Program-made: the position numbers and the translations under genes
Notes under the pieces: model-generated
The model's input: only the letters and a program-made list of their open reading frames with translations
Told to the model about the DNA's origin: nothing
The model's database searches: none
NCBI GenBank assembly: GCA_036877525.1
Contig: JAZGTH010000001.1
Location: 9,308,001-9,372,000, forward strand
Length of the DNA: 64,000 nucleotides
Direction: 5' to 3'
Origin: Chromobotia macracanthus
Taxonomy: Eukaryota; Chordata; Actinopteri; Cypriniformes; Botiidae
In this document: positions 13,443 to 24,910 of the stretch, piece after piece
How the letters are laid out: every line of letters starts with the position of its first letter
How positions within the stretch are numbered: the stretch's first letter is position 1

Positions 13443-15204
13443 TCAATTGCAGAACCTTTTCCAGGGGCCAATGACTGAGCAATCCATTTTGACCTTGTAA
13501 AGGTCACAACACTGGAGACATATTTAGCAAATCAAAACCATTTCTTAAACTATATCTAACAAGGAGTATCAAATTGTGTAAAGTATAAACTGTGAATTAT
13601 TTACTATATGATTTACTCATCAGGAGATGAAAGGTTATCAATTTATTAAATCATTAAAGTGAATAACCCTTCCTAACAATAACAAAAAAAAACATTTAAT
13701 TTGTGGCGCAAATCAAATTAAATTAAATTAATTTATATTGACCACTCCTTCATTATGCATGTGTACTGTGAATGAAATGCTTTTATGATGGGCTCATCCC
13801 TCATTATATACCATTTATATAGCCAATAGCATTTAGTTGACATCACAATTGTGGGCAGTGGTTTGCTACTTGCTATTGCTAGTCAGAGGAAGGTGCAAGG
13901 GGTGCTCTCATTCGACAGAACATTTTACTAGACAAAAATTTAGAAGTGCAAGATGAGTCATCAACTAATTTTTCATTACACTTACACACTTGCTTATGGA
14001 AAATCTCAAAGCAAGGAATGGAGCCAAAGCCACAAGACTTTAATAAAAAATTGTTTTGTGGGATTTTTAAAAGATCTTATAGTCAGAGCCTTACAGAGCC
14101 TATAGTCCACCTTTCTAACCATACTAGCTGATTCATAGGAAATGGACCCTAAGGGACCTTTCGCTTAAAATGACAGTCCATATTATTATCAAACCTTTCA
14201 GTGCTGTATTTAAGGCTGATGAACCCTTGTCCAAGGACTCCAAAGAGCAAGGATTATAATTCTTATCTAAGGGAACATCAGAAATGTCTACTGAAGGTAC
14301 CAGGCTTCCTTTGCCAGTAGTAGCAAACTGGGTGGTGGCCATCAAGAGCCAAAACAGTCGTCAAGCAACATAAGCGAGTAGACTAATCTTTTGTACAAGA
14401 TAAAACCTTGATGGAGGTGTACATTTCTACAAGCTGTGCAGACACAAAGCATGTTTTTATTTGGGGGTACAGGTGATATGCCTTCTGAGTGCTTGAGAGT
14501 ACATGATCCATAAGGTAAAAGAGGTCACTGAGTCCAACAGACTGAGGGACCATTAATTCTTCTGTTATACTTACTTACAACCTTGATTTGACCTTGAAGC
14601 CACAGCACAGACTTTATACATTGTATACTACGTACAGTATACAGTATATATAACTAAATTGCTATATTAACACTTATATAAACAGCTATATGGTGCCTGA
14701 GGCAGTATCAGCTTTTTTGTTAAACTGAGAAATAAATATATCTTATTACACAGCATGTGATACAATTTGTCACTCACAGGGTCTGCTGGTCCACAGAACT
14801 CACAGAAGGCTCTTGGCAGCAGCATGGATCTCCAGGGAAAGTTCATTCACCATTTTCTGCAACAAAAGTAATCAAGAGTTAACTATTCTCCCCACTCTAC
14901 ATGCTGTGCCTGTACCAATGAAAGAGCTTATTATTTGAACAGACCTTGGGATAACATTGGGGCAGCTGGAGGATTCAGGTTACCAGTCCACCTCCTAATA
15001 AAGAAATAATTTAAAGGATGTCACAGCTAACAATTGAGATTGCGCATAGGTTATTTGCAACAAGACTAGTTTTCATTCTGCATTAATCTGGTTTGATGAG
15101 TTGGCCCCTGTGTTTGGTAGGATAACTGTGTGGGGTATTAGAATTACTAAGATGATGTGAAGTGCCCACCAAGCACAAACCACTAAACTGCCTGTGAGCC
15201 ACTT

Positions 15205-15288
15205 CCACGTCCTCTAGATCTAGTTACATTGTCCACAGTAGCATCATTATAGTTTCATATTTCAAAATTAAAAGTACAGAGGACGTTG
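15205..15288 (-). pseudogene. nme7: nme7 relic, end of NDK2 (weak)
   Basis: At nucleotide level the minus strand keeps pieces expected for the RPGTLR...GK and HCTDLPEDG segments: caacgtcctctgtactttt near 15270-15288 and agatctagaggacgtgg at 15205-15221. Several small gaps and stops separate them. The resemblance is partial. Confidence 0.45.
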
Positions 15289-15544
15289 AAAATCGACTGT
15301 TTTTGGATCTCCAAGACAAATTGAGACAAATGTAAAGTCACTACAGAATTTTCAAAAAAGAAATAAAATCAAAATAAATTTACAAACATGAAAATAACAT
15401 CACAATCACTATATATCCACTAAATGACTATTGTAAACTATATATAACCTAACCTAATTTATAACCTATAATGAGTAATAAACTGGTGTAGGGTTATCAT
15501 TAAGGAATGAAGCTAGAGAAGCTGATCAAAGGGTTTCCCCATTT

Positions 15545-15630
15545 CAGCCAAAGTCTTACTTCACTGTCAGTGGCAACCTCTGTAATTTCAACCTCTGCTA
15601 CCCAAGGAGAATAGAGCTGTTGCATATGAC
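15545..15630 (-). pseudogene. nme7: nme7 relic, NDK2 exon with internal deletion
   Basis: The minus strand reads MQQLYSPWVAEVEITEVATDSE to a donor gtaaga, with the residues given here as MQQLYSPWVAEVE then ITEVATDSE. It resembles the family segment MVxEMYSGPCVAMEI, then jumps to the PADPE region, so about a dozen codons between VEI and ATDSE are missing. Confidence 0.6.
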
Positions 15631-16571
15631 CTTGTGTTACATGTGATCATAAAAATGAGAAACATAACCTTTTATAATACCTTTAGAAAGTTTTACTCTT
15701 AAAAAGGAATGTTTATAGGTTCATTCTTGTCCAGATTTCATGTCACTATGAATTTACTACCATAGCCTTTGTCATAAATTACATAATGAGATCAGTCACT
15801 CTGTGGCAAGATGGTAACTGATCTGCCTGTCACTACTGGGGTGTCTTCTAGCAAACAGAGAAGACAACAAACTTATTATACAGCATCATTGTCATTAGCA
15901 AAGAAATTTTAGAATCAAATCATATTGGGTTGCAGGTTGACACAAAGTTTTCCATTTACACGGGTATAGCTCAGAAATAGTGTTGTGGTCAGACCTACAG
16001 TGTACAGTCTGTGCTTTGGTAAATGTGAGGCAATCAGTATGTTGATGAGATGGTTTGCATGGCAACAGTCAAGGCCTTGTACTCCAGAATAGCCTCTGGC
16101 CTCAATTACCCAGAACTGAAAATGGTTTATTTTGGTCTAAAAGTTTTGGGTGGACATTATTTGAATAAATCATTGCTATTTTGTTAAAAGACAAGAGAAC
16201 ATTTTACTGAAGCTTAATAGTAAACAGGTACATAAAGCTTTTGTGATGTAAACCTGTGCCTAGAACAGGCAAATTGTCAAGCATTCATATAGTTTTATAT
16301 GCCATGCCTGTGCCTTTACAGAGGGTAAATGTAGTTGTGACATAGCTGAATGGTTCCCTCAATCAACATTTCAGGGACTACACACACCTCTCTCAATGAA
16401 TAATTAAACATAACTGGAATTTTATCTGATTCACACAAGGCAACATACTTTACTTTGACATGACTTGAATTGTCAGTACATACTGTATGTAGTACCCATA
16501 ACAAGTAAGAGGTTTATAAATGTATTTTTAGTGCAATATTTTTAACAGCATAAGGAGCAACCTATACTTAC

Positions 16572-16640
16572 AGTATACTCTGCTACAACCCCATTATAAA
16601 CTTCTAAAAACTCCTCAGCATTGGCTCAATCCATGTTGAA
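16572..16640 (-). pseudogene. nme7: nme7 relic, NDK2 exon with nonsense codon
   Basis: Between the acceptor ttttatgcag and the donor gtaagt, exactly 69 nt encode FNMD, stop, ANAEEFLEVYNGVVAEYT. NME7 has FNMDR followed by V-N-x-E-E-F-Y-E-V-Y-K-G-V-V at this point. The arginine codon is replaced by TGA (16626-16628), consistent with a CGA to TGA transition. Confidence 0.9.
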
Positions 16641-19600
16641 CTGCATAAAAGAATTGTTAAAAAAATTAAATAAACTACAAAACAATCTCAAATCCCTATA
16701 CACTTCTCAAGGAAGTTGTTATTTACATAAGAAAATATAGTCAACATAATATATCATGAGTCAGAAAGGTGGATATCACTCTGGATTAACATCACTGCTG
16801 ATTTAATCATTTAGGAATTTATATTAAAAAACATTTTGGTGGAAAATACCAAACCATTAATAATGCAACAAATCTTCTAGTACATTTATCCAACACAGAA
16901 ACAGAAGTCTAAAATGTCTAGGCCTAACCACTCCACACCATTACCACACCATTATCACTGTGTAATATTCTTTTTATAAACCACAAACTCAGCACTGGAC
17001 ATACATGTTTCTAAATGGTAACAAAACCATCATTGATCCATGCTAGCCCAAGGACATCCTTTGTACACTATTTTCAGCAGGGTCATGTGACTGAGCTGCC
17101 GCCCTGTAATTGGTCAGCTAACAACTCATTTGGGCATGTGGGAGGCTACTGATCTGGTCACTGATTACATGGTCGATGGTGGGGTCAGGTTACACCAAAG
17201 GGAAAAACAATTGAGTTTACTGTTGGTTCATATGATTTCATTCTCTGGAAAGAATCTACTTGTTTTATTCCCCTCAGTTTTATTAAAACGTAAATGTAAA
17301 TGTAAATGTATTTAAAAAGCAGCAAATATTGTATTCATAAATTATATATCTTTCATTCTTTTACTGTTTGAGTGTAAATAAAACTTTTACATGAGTATGT
17401 TAGCATGACCCAATTTGTAACATTTAATTCATTAAAGTCTTTCTTTATTAAACAACATTAATAGATAAATACAGAAACATTGGATAATTTAAATTTCCCT
17501 AAAGCATTTACATTTGCAGAGCAGAGCTCTCAAATCCATTTTCTATGATAAAAATCTTTCCCATCTATGCTGGAAAAACAAGAAAAACACGATTTGACCG
17601 CATAACAAATTAAACGCAGTCATGGACTTCATCTACTTCTACTACATTAAAGCTGTGCCATGGACATACAGTATGAATACAATGAATACAATCCCGTCCC
17701 AATCTGTCACTATTGGTTGAGTCAATGTTGCTATGACAGGTGGAATGGGATTCACAAACAAACAAAAGAAAGTTTTGATATTGCATGTTTACAGTTCTCT
17801 GGGGAATTAATCTATGAATGGCTGAATTAAGCTTAAGTTAAAACAAGCTAATTAAGCTGAGATAAGGCAACATATTGTCGTACTTTTAAGGACGAGCGAA
17901 GTATACTAGAGGGCATATTCACATGGTTTTAGAAATATAAACTGCACTTCTAAGAGGAGACTAATCATTAGAAGGAGGTCTAATGATTAAGAACTTAAGA
18001 TGCTAACACAAAGGTTTCAAGTGAAATACCAAGTAGCAGTAATCTAGGAACTCATGTGATATGCTCCTATTATATTGACCCTGTGCCCTTGACTGATCGA
18101 CAGTTAAAGAACTATAAGAAGCACTGGATGAAAAATATCTGTTAAGTGGCAAGACGTTTGACCTTCTGTTTAACCAATATGATCATGCTGAGTTAAAGGC
18201 CAACAAACAGTTCATGAGATCATGAAGGAGTGACTTTAAAGGAGAAACTTTGATCTCAATAATGTGAGAACAAGTCAACTCCTGCTCCTTTGGACTAAGT
18301 GCTAGAGGATTATAATAATAAAAGGAATAATAAAAGGAGTGTATCTATCAGCAGAGTTAGGGCTTTGTGGTTTCAATTTCAATATGGTATCAAACAATAG
18401 ACTGTTCTGTGTCATGTTTCCACAGCATGAAAACAAAAACCTTTAAATGCAGCTATTTAAGGGTGAACTATATAATTATTTTTCTCATGATAAAATAATT
18501 TCTCCTATGTCTGTTTAATATAAAGGGACTGTGGCACTATTAAAAAATTGCTCTGTTTGAACAGCCTGACATAGTAACAGAGCAGCACTGGCTCAACCTG
18601 TGACATGATATTGGGGTGGGACTATCTGTTTCACCAACCAATAGCCGGCAGGGGCAATGTATGAGGAAACTGTTTGAAAATAAACATTATTGTTGACAAT
18701 ATTGTTGATATTGTTTGCTCAGCAGCTAAATGAGCCTAAAAGTAACTGTGTTTGTGTGTGTTGAGCTTAACAGACACAATTTATGATATGAACTGTGTAA
18801 ACTGACTTGTCTTAAAGAGTTTTCAGGCAATATAATTTTTAAATACTTTTTGCTGTCCCAGATTTGATTACAGTGCATTCTCATATATTTTGTGGACATC
18901 AAGGAGGTACAGCAGCCTCTGACACAGAGCAATTATATTTGCTGATTCAAAGGATGTACATCTGACAAGTAGGTATAATAGCTGGCATTCACCAGCACCA
19001 AGAGAAAGGGCAAAGTCTGACCAAAATACTACACAACACTAATCTAACATTAAACAGCTGAAAAAGCAATAATGGATCATTAGTTTAATGTTTCCATATT
19101 TTTTTGTTTAATTTCACACTTAACATTTTCTAGGAATTGAGGGTAGGGGGGACACATAGTTTATGCAGTTGATATAGGGCATGAATGACTTATGAGTAAT
19201 AATTGCCCCAGAAAAATCTATAAATTACTGTATAAATTACATCTATATACATACCTAACTCTCCCTCAGCACCACTGGTGACCCTAAAGGTTCCAGTTCT
19301 GACAGCAGCCTTTATACACAATCAGCCCAGTTGCTAGGCAATGGTATCAGCACTGCCAGGCAACACATCCATTGCCTATTCCTGTCATAAGCCAATTCTC
19401 AACAAACCAAACTGATTTTTAGTTGGGTGTTTTGGTTGAGAGGTTTTTCAGTTCAAAACCACATGGAATAATTGGATGACATCTTAGAATACCCTACAAG
19501 AAGGCCAAAGCTATATTAGCTGGGTAGGCCTTTCATATTGTTAAAGTCAATATGAAATAGTGACTGAATTTACTGACTGAACAGAAACCTGGCCAGTTTG

Positions 19601-20823
19601 GCAGTCATTTTAATTTATTAGGTCAAATTTGCTTAGAAGGTCTAATATTATTAATGTGAACTTTTACAGAACTCAACTGCAACTGACTTGTACTTATGAA
19701 CTTTGGACCATATGGCATCAATCCCAGAATACATTAATGAACAATGCCCAAAGTTTAAGCCAATTCACACTGAAAGTAACATTAAACATCTAGGAAAACT
19801 CTCTTCACACCACATACCAGGTCCTGGTTAATCATTGTATTTTACTGAAAGAACATAAGAAACAATGGGCAAGTAAAAATGCACTACAACTCTGTGATGT
19901 GACCCTAACCTGCATTGAGTAAATTATTACTCAATAATTATAGCATGCTGCTCCTTTGAGTACATGCACAGGCAATTCAGAGAATCATGACCTTTACAAC
20001 TTACCTACAGCTACAGTATGTACTATAAGCAATATGTATACTCAATGTACTTATTTACAAGGTTACACTAGACTCTATTTTTTCCATCACATGCGATGTG
20101 AAATAGTTTTTTAGGTTGAGGCAGGGTCCTCGTAAAATTTTACGGGGCACATGACAAAATATTTATGAGTGGGCCCCACTCTCTCCTGGGCCCATTGTAA
20201 GCAGGCTATACTTACAAAGGTTAAATTAGCAGGGCCCCAACAGGGCCCAGGACAACATTTCAAAATATAAGACTATAATGCTATCATTTTAAGTAAAAAC
20301 CAGTTTTGCCATGTCTAATTGTGGCTGCTCTCTCTGCAGGGATTTTCATTACTGGTTATTTTCAATCAGTTCTTTTGCAAGCCTGTTGGACTTCAGTGAA
20401 GACATAACAAGGGCTGCAATCTTCAATAAATCACTACTTGCCGACACTGTTGCTGGAGGTGTATATATGAGTGTAGGTGTGGGATTGGAACATCTCTAGA
20501 AAGTTGGTGACTCAGGGAAATCAACATAATGATAGCAGGTAAAATGAACTTGAGTGAAGGCACAAACTCTGTGAGAATTTTAACATGGTACCATAAAACT
20601 ATGTCAGCCAAAGCTGGTTAGGAGTGTATAATTTAGTAGAGACAAGATTTGACAGATTTATGAAACACCATTGACATGCAATATGCTAAAGACATTTCAG
20701 TTACACTTTAGTTTAGGGTCCAAATCTTACTATTAACTAGACAAAAGTTACAGTGTGACAAAACTATTGTAATGTATTGTTTTTTGTGTTTGTGACTGAT
20801 TGGGTGATCTGCTGTTGGGGCTC

Positions 20824-20825
<2 letters not shown>

Positions 20826-20870
<45 letters not shown>

Positions 20871-20871
20871 T
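20826..20871. repeat. (TG)n microsatellite
   Basis: This is an almost pure GT/TG dinucleotide run with a single TA interruption near the 3' end. It lies within the former nme7 locus. Confidence 0.95.
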
Positions 20872-21733
20872 GACATTCCCTCCAGCTTAATGTACAAAAT
20901 CAACTTGTACCCTGCTTAGTCTACAGCCACTATGTGAAATATCCACCTTTGGATTTGAGATTTCACAAGTCAGTGCCCTGGTGGCATGCTCTATGAACAG
21001 GGACCAGGAGAAGGATTTGGACAAATCCGGAGTGAAGGCTTGGTTAAAAGTGTGCATTGGCTTTGCGGTTTTTACACTCATCAATGTCTAACAAGCAAAA
21101 CAACAGTAGGGCAGGAGGGAATGAAGACAGTTATATAAGCAGAAATTAAATAAAAGGATTCTGGGACAGCACCCAAAGTGGTTGCTTAAAAGAGACATTT
21201 CCCCAGCACTAACAACTATTTTAGGGTCCAATTAGGGTCCCACCTAGAACTGTAACTCTATTAAGTCAATATTAAATGGGTTACTACATTACATCAAGTA
21301 TTTCTTTAAATAACTGCCATAAATTATTAAATGGTTATGTGAAATTTGCTCATCATAAAATTTACATGAAGAGGGAGGTCAGATTTACTCCTAAACCGTA
21401 ATCTATATAGAACACAATTGTCAACTGCCTATCAGTGTGTGCTCCACAAGACACAAATAAGCTCAGTGCTGAAACAGTACTTGCACCTACACTTCTGGGT
21501 ACTGTAATCTGTTATAACTGGCACTAAAATAAATATGCCCTGCTTATGCACCACTTTCATGTGTGCTGAAAACAAACTTGAGACTGAAACACTGACAATC
21601 AGGGTAACCGTATTGGATTCATATACATGTGGACTTTAATTCTGGGGCAGAATTAAAGACGCAGCTGATTGGATGGATTAAGTAACTAGGACAGGAGTGA
21701 TGGTGGGATATAAGATATCAGCAGTATCATAAG

Positions 21734-22030
21734 TTGTGTTCGTTTTGAAATTGCACCTATCTCCTATATAATGCACTATATAGGCCATTTTTTTGTGTTG
21801 TCCGAATTCTGAGTGAACAATTCCTTTCCCACATTCGTTCACTTCTTTTTACCGTTTATGCTAGAATGCTGCAACAATGCGTTACCGTTTAACGATACAA
21901 TCCGGTGCAGGACAGGTGTAATGTTTATGAGGAAAATGCAGCAGTACTCTCTGATGTGTGGTATTTTATGTTAGTGTCTAAAATAGCTCACTTATTTTCG
22001 TTCACTTCTTCTCAATATAAGGGACTCAAA
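21734..22030. mobile_element. Probable non-autonomous DNA transposon fragment
   Basis: The motif cctatataatgcactatata followed by ggccat resembles the start of a common teleost non-autonomous DNA element that carries ctatatagtgcactatatag. Its far end may be near ttcgttcacttctt at 22000. No coding capacity is present. The family assignment is from memory of the motif. Confidence 0.35.
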
Positions 22031-22283
22031 TGTCATTTGATTTAAAGGAAATAGTGAAGAAGTGGGTGGTTTTGGACAGAGCAATAATTCTCCTAACAAT
22101 ATTGTTCCCTATCATACCTCTGTCTCCCAAGTTAGGAGACAGAGATGGGTTAATAATACACTGCATACAGCATGTTACAAATGGCAAATATTTAACTACT
22201 CTGTATCTTGTCTGTAATGGGTTATATCATGATGCTTGAGTAGACATAATCAGTAGGTTGTATCAGTTTGTATGTAAATTTAC

Positions 22284-22389
22284 CCATGGAAATGGCATTA
22301 GGTTTGATGATGCAGTGGGTGCAGTCAGAATACTTGGCTGTGTTGGATAGGCCATGACCCACAGTGGAAGGAAAGAAGAACTCCAGCTC
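22284..22389 (-). pseudogene. nme7: nme7 relic, linker and start of NDK2
   Basis: The minus strand reads ELEFFFPSTVGHGLSNTAKY then SDCTHCIIKPNAISM up to a donor ggtaaatt. It matches the NME7 inter-domain segment and the NDK2 start, where the family has CTCCI.KPHA. The frame is open. The acceptor dinucleotide expected at 22390-22391 reads GG instead of AG, directly next to an AT-only tract. Confidence 0.9.
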
Positions 22390-22394
22390 CCAGC

Positions 22395-22440
22395 ATATAT
22401 AATAATATATAATATTATATTATATATAATAAGCATTATA
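22395..22440. repeat. AT-only palindromic tract
   Basis: A run of alternating TA/AT bases that can fold on itself (tatataataatatataatat followed by tatattatatataataa). It sits where the polypyrimidine tract of an nme7 acceptor should be. Confidence 0.75.
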
Positions 22441-22648
22441 TTACCACACATGCATAATCAGCATTGAGCTTTCTCAGTCTTCCTGATTATATCATGTGTC
22501 GATATGTATCACATGTATCGATTCCCACCCGATACAGTTAGAAACATTAGAAACTAAGATTTAAATCAGTGTGTAGAATTGAACAGTAGATTTATGACCA
22601 GCTTGATTAAATACTATTGACAGCTGTTATTTCTTTTCTGTTTATTAC

Positions 22649-22837
22649 CCGTGCAGCAGATGCTAATGAATCTGACCCATGTCCTGCATTCTTAGTACCT
22701 TTGGTACCAAACTGGGCCCTGAGACTGTCAGCTGCGTCTTTTTGAGCTACACCAGATCCACCAAGAACTTTTCTTGAGGCCAACATCACCTCAACTCCCA
22801 TCAGGTCCATGGTGATCACCAGAGCAGAGCTCACAAA
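22649..22837 (-). pseudogene. nme7: nme7 relic, NDK1 exon with catalytic-histidine motif
   Basis: This is 189 nt with good acceptor (ggtgcag) and donor (gtaata) sites and an open frame of 63 codons. It starts FVSSALVITMDLMG and ends LRAQFGTKGTKNAGHGSDS, LASAAR. The NDK active-site signature N-A-x-H-G-S-D-S is retained, including the histidine that carries the phosphate. However, the usual GP after the leading FVSS is altered, the LGPxxSGVA loop is shortened by two codons, and the FGTD aspartate is a lysine. This is the best-preserved exon of the locus. Confidence 0.9.
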
Positions 22838-23171
22838 CTGCACCAGATTACTATCATTAAACAAAAGAAACTGGCTGTTATAGTCACTGTCTTTCAATGT
22901 GATTGTATTAAAAAAGATATTAGTTAATTTAATAAACATAAGACATAAAATGCAGATTCATTACAATGTAACTAATACACTAACAAATCTACAGTATGTC
23001 TATAAATCACAGTGATGTCCATGACTGGCGTTGTTGTTAAGAACACATGCAAAGTCAAAGGAAAGTCCTTTCAATGTCATTAGGACAATGTCAATGGAAT
23101 CTCAATGTGGTACAAGTGTCAGAGTCTCCTTCAGAAACTGCCCTTACGTTTAAATCCAGTCAATCATTCAC

Positions 23172-23233
23172 TCAGGAAAGACTTGAACAAAGACTTTAAC
23201 TGATGTTCCATGTAAAAGTCGGCCGCTCGCTTC
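23172..23233 (-). pseudogene. nme7: nme7 relic, NDK1 exon with DFYMEHQ
   Basis: Between the acceptor ctttcttacag and the donor gtgaat, 62 nt encode KRAADFYMEHQLKSLFKSFL, matching the NME7 segment around the DF..DHQ...FF motif. The exon is open in the matching frame but ends in phase 1, which does not fit the phase-0 start of the next relic at 22837. Confidence 0.82.
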
Positions 23234-24574
23234 CTGTAAGAAAGCCATAAAAGTACACAAGGTTAATAAGTGATCTCCAAACCCTCGACTATTTCTCAGT
23301 TGACTTCTGTAGTGACACATAGATCTGTACATATCTTTGACACTGAGAAACACAAAAAGGCCTAAAGTTTTTAATCAAAGTTTCCAACTCATTGTGTCCC
23401 TGCCTATATGAATGATCTGTAGTTTATACATTTTATTACATCAAGTGTGATGATTAATCAGCTTGCTTAAGGAAAATGCCTATGTAACAATTTTCACCAG
23501 TTTTCATACTCTGACAAGGTTACTCTGTCAATGAACAGCTGTTTGCTTCTTTGAAGGTTAAATACATCAAAACCTGTACAGGCTAAAACAACTCTGTCTA
23601 TGACACAAATCCTTAGAGTCAGCCTTTTTCAAGAGGAAAAGGAAAGAATACCCATCAGCAATTTCCATTCTCTAAAGAATGTAGCACTAAACCACTTGCA
23701 TAGTAAAGCTGACAAATTTTTTATCATTGACAGGGTGTCTACAATGAACCAAAGCTAACTTGGTTATTTTAGACATCCAAAAGACCTTATACTGTTATGG
23801 CTTAGGAATTTTAGAGAAACACAAAAGTTTCTTGGATTTAATGTTTAATTTAACATTAAATCCAAACATTTAATTTAAATGTTTATTCTGATTTACTTCC
23901 ATATTTGTAGTTATGTAGAAGTAATGTGACCTTGTAGGTTATTTTGCTCTAATAATGGGCCCTGTGATGAAGGGGGCCATCAACAGCACGTCTTTAGACT
24001 ATGTACTGTAGACCCTATAATTGTGTCCCAAGTCCCAAGAAATTAAGTGATGGCCCTAACCTGACTAAACAGCAATCACTTTAGCAGTCAGTTCAAGTTT
24101 ACTTTGAGAAGTGTATATTGCTGTGGGGCTGTCTACAGCCTGTCTTAATCTATCCTTCTGTAATCTTTCCCAAATTTATATTCATGATATACCACCATTA
24201 ACCTTACAGGAGAGACTGAGCAGGTGGACACCAGTGTGAATGTGATTGATATAGTGTGAACAGAATGAGTTGATTCATTAGAGCAATAATCATTGTTCAG
24301 TGATATGCCCTTGACTAAGAGAAGTAACAGCAGCTCATTTACACTTCATAAAATTTAATATGGACCCTTAACAAGTTGATTAGGAGGGAACACACTGAAA
24401 AAGACAAAACAAGGCTGTAAATGACTCTGTCGTGGCATAAAATAATCAAATTAGTTGATTAAAAATATCTGGCATCTAGCCTAGCTCACTAGAGATGAAA
24501 AGTCCATATATCAGTGCATAACTTCTTTAATACTGCACTGGTGCCATTAACAGACAAAATCAGAAAGTTTCTAC

Positions 24575-24723
24575 CTTGCCAAAGCAGCAAAGAGTTGTGT
24601 TTAGGGATAAAGTACCTTTACTTCTTACTGCCCAGAGAAGATGTTTACTCAGTTGCCAACAAACAGATTCTGTGGATGGAGGTCACCGTACTTTGTCCAT
24701 CGTACTTGGTTCTTCATATCAAA
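24575..24723 (-). pseudogene. nme7: nme7 relic, second DM10 exon
   Basis: The acceptor ttatatag precedes FDMKNQVRWTKYGDL, HPQNLFVGN, stop, VNIFSGQ, stop. This follows the NME7 pattern (DVKN...RTKYDNLHLEDLFIGNK.NVFSRQ), with a net loss of three codons before TKY and in-frame stops TGA (24649-24651) and TAA (24625-24627). A donor-like site ggcaag/gtagaa at 24575 probably marks the old exon end. Confidence 0.88.
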
Positions 24724-24812
24724 CTATATAAACGACAGAAAGATGCTTGTGAAAGGGAAAAAGCTTGCTTCAGAGTCAAACATTTAAGTTTCAATCTGAA
24801 TTTTAGAGCAGA

Positions 24813-24910
24813 CTCAACATGCCATCTATAAGGTACTAGAGCAGCTGGTATCGTAGCAGGAGAGCAGCGCTGCGGTCATACCACTCCACCAGAAACGCAA
24901 TGTGTTCCTC
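24813..24910 (-). pseudogene. nme7: nme7 relic, first DM10 exon
   Basis: After the acceptor tatacacag the minus strand reads EEHIAFLVEWYDRSAALLL and then RYQLL. This matches the start of the NME7 DM10 domain, where the AEWYD motif is followed by a RRYELL-like stretch. The frame then hits TAG (24836-24838), and the following DGSVE-coding remnant has lost one base. The expected donor after it is not recognisable. Confidence 0.85.

Larger units (their letters stand above)
3401..14960. other. Intergenic region between atp1b1 and the nme7 relic
   Basis: I find no exon with protein-like sense bounded by splice sites on either strand across these 11.5 kb; the open frames present are short and have no recognisable composition. 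The region holds AT-rich unique-looking sequence, a short tandem repeat at about 13402-13442, a dispersed-repeat end near 12519, and a GC-richer island at 8040-8310 that could be regulatory. Confidence 0.5.
14970..24560 (-). other. Introns of the nme7 relic
   Basis: The sequence between the exon relics contains no other exon I can support. It includes a (TG)n microsatellite (20826-20871), an AT-only tract (22395-22440), a probable non-autonomous DNA-transposon copy (21734-22030) and generic AT-rich DNA. A weak exon-like match (EHATRALTCEIS before a gtggat donor) lies at 20947-20991. Confidence 0.45.
15195..24910 (-). pseudogene. nme7: Decayed nme7 (NDP kinase family member 7), in-place relic
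   Basis: NME7 normally has an N-terminal DM10 domain and two nucleoside diphosphate kinase (NDK) domains; it is a gamma-tubulin-complex and ciliary protein. Read on the minus strand, at least eight exon relics occur in the correct order: DM10 (24813-24910, 24575-24723), NDK1 (23172-23233, 22649-22837), linker and start of NDK2 (22284-22389) and NDK2 (16572-16640, 15545-15630, 15205-15288). Two further weak candidates are 20947-20991 and a C-terminal scrap at about 14970-14998. The copy is broken: in-frame stops at 24836-24838, 24649-24651, 24625-24627 and 16626-16628, a lost acceptor at 22390-22391, incompatible phases between two NDK1 exons, and several deletions. I could not find the exon that should carry the start of NDK1 (the KPDA motif region). 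The retained introns show this is not a processed copy. An intact copy elsewhere in the genome cannot be excluded. Confidence 0.88.

Noticed and set aside
14800..14856. Short minus-strand reading KMVNELSLEIHAAAKSLL after a good acceptor, considered as the last nme7 exon
   Set aside because: It does not resemble the NME7 C-terminus, which should read LLEV.YFF; a weak gaggtgga match at about 14980-14993 fits better but is too short to call.
20100..20260. Palindromic-looking gggcccc/gggccca clusters
   Set aside because: The arms are short and irregular; no hairpin, RNA gene or element end could be supported.
20887..21084. A 65-codon minus-strand frame with EHATRALTCEIS, considered as the nme7 exon before FNMD
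   Set aside because: Only about six of fifteen residues fit and the acceptor is unclear; kept as a weak note, not as a supported exon.
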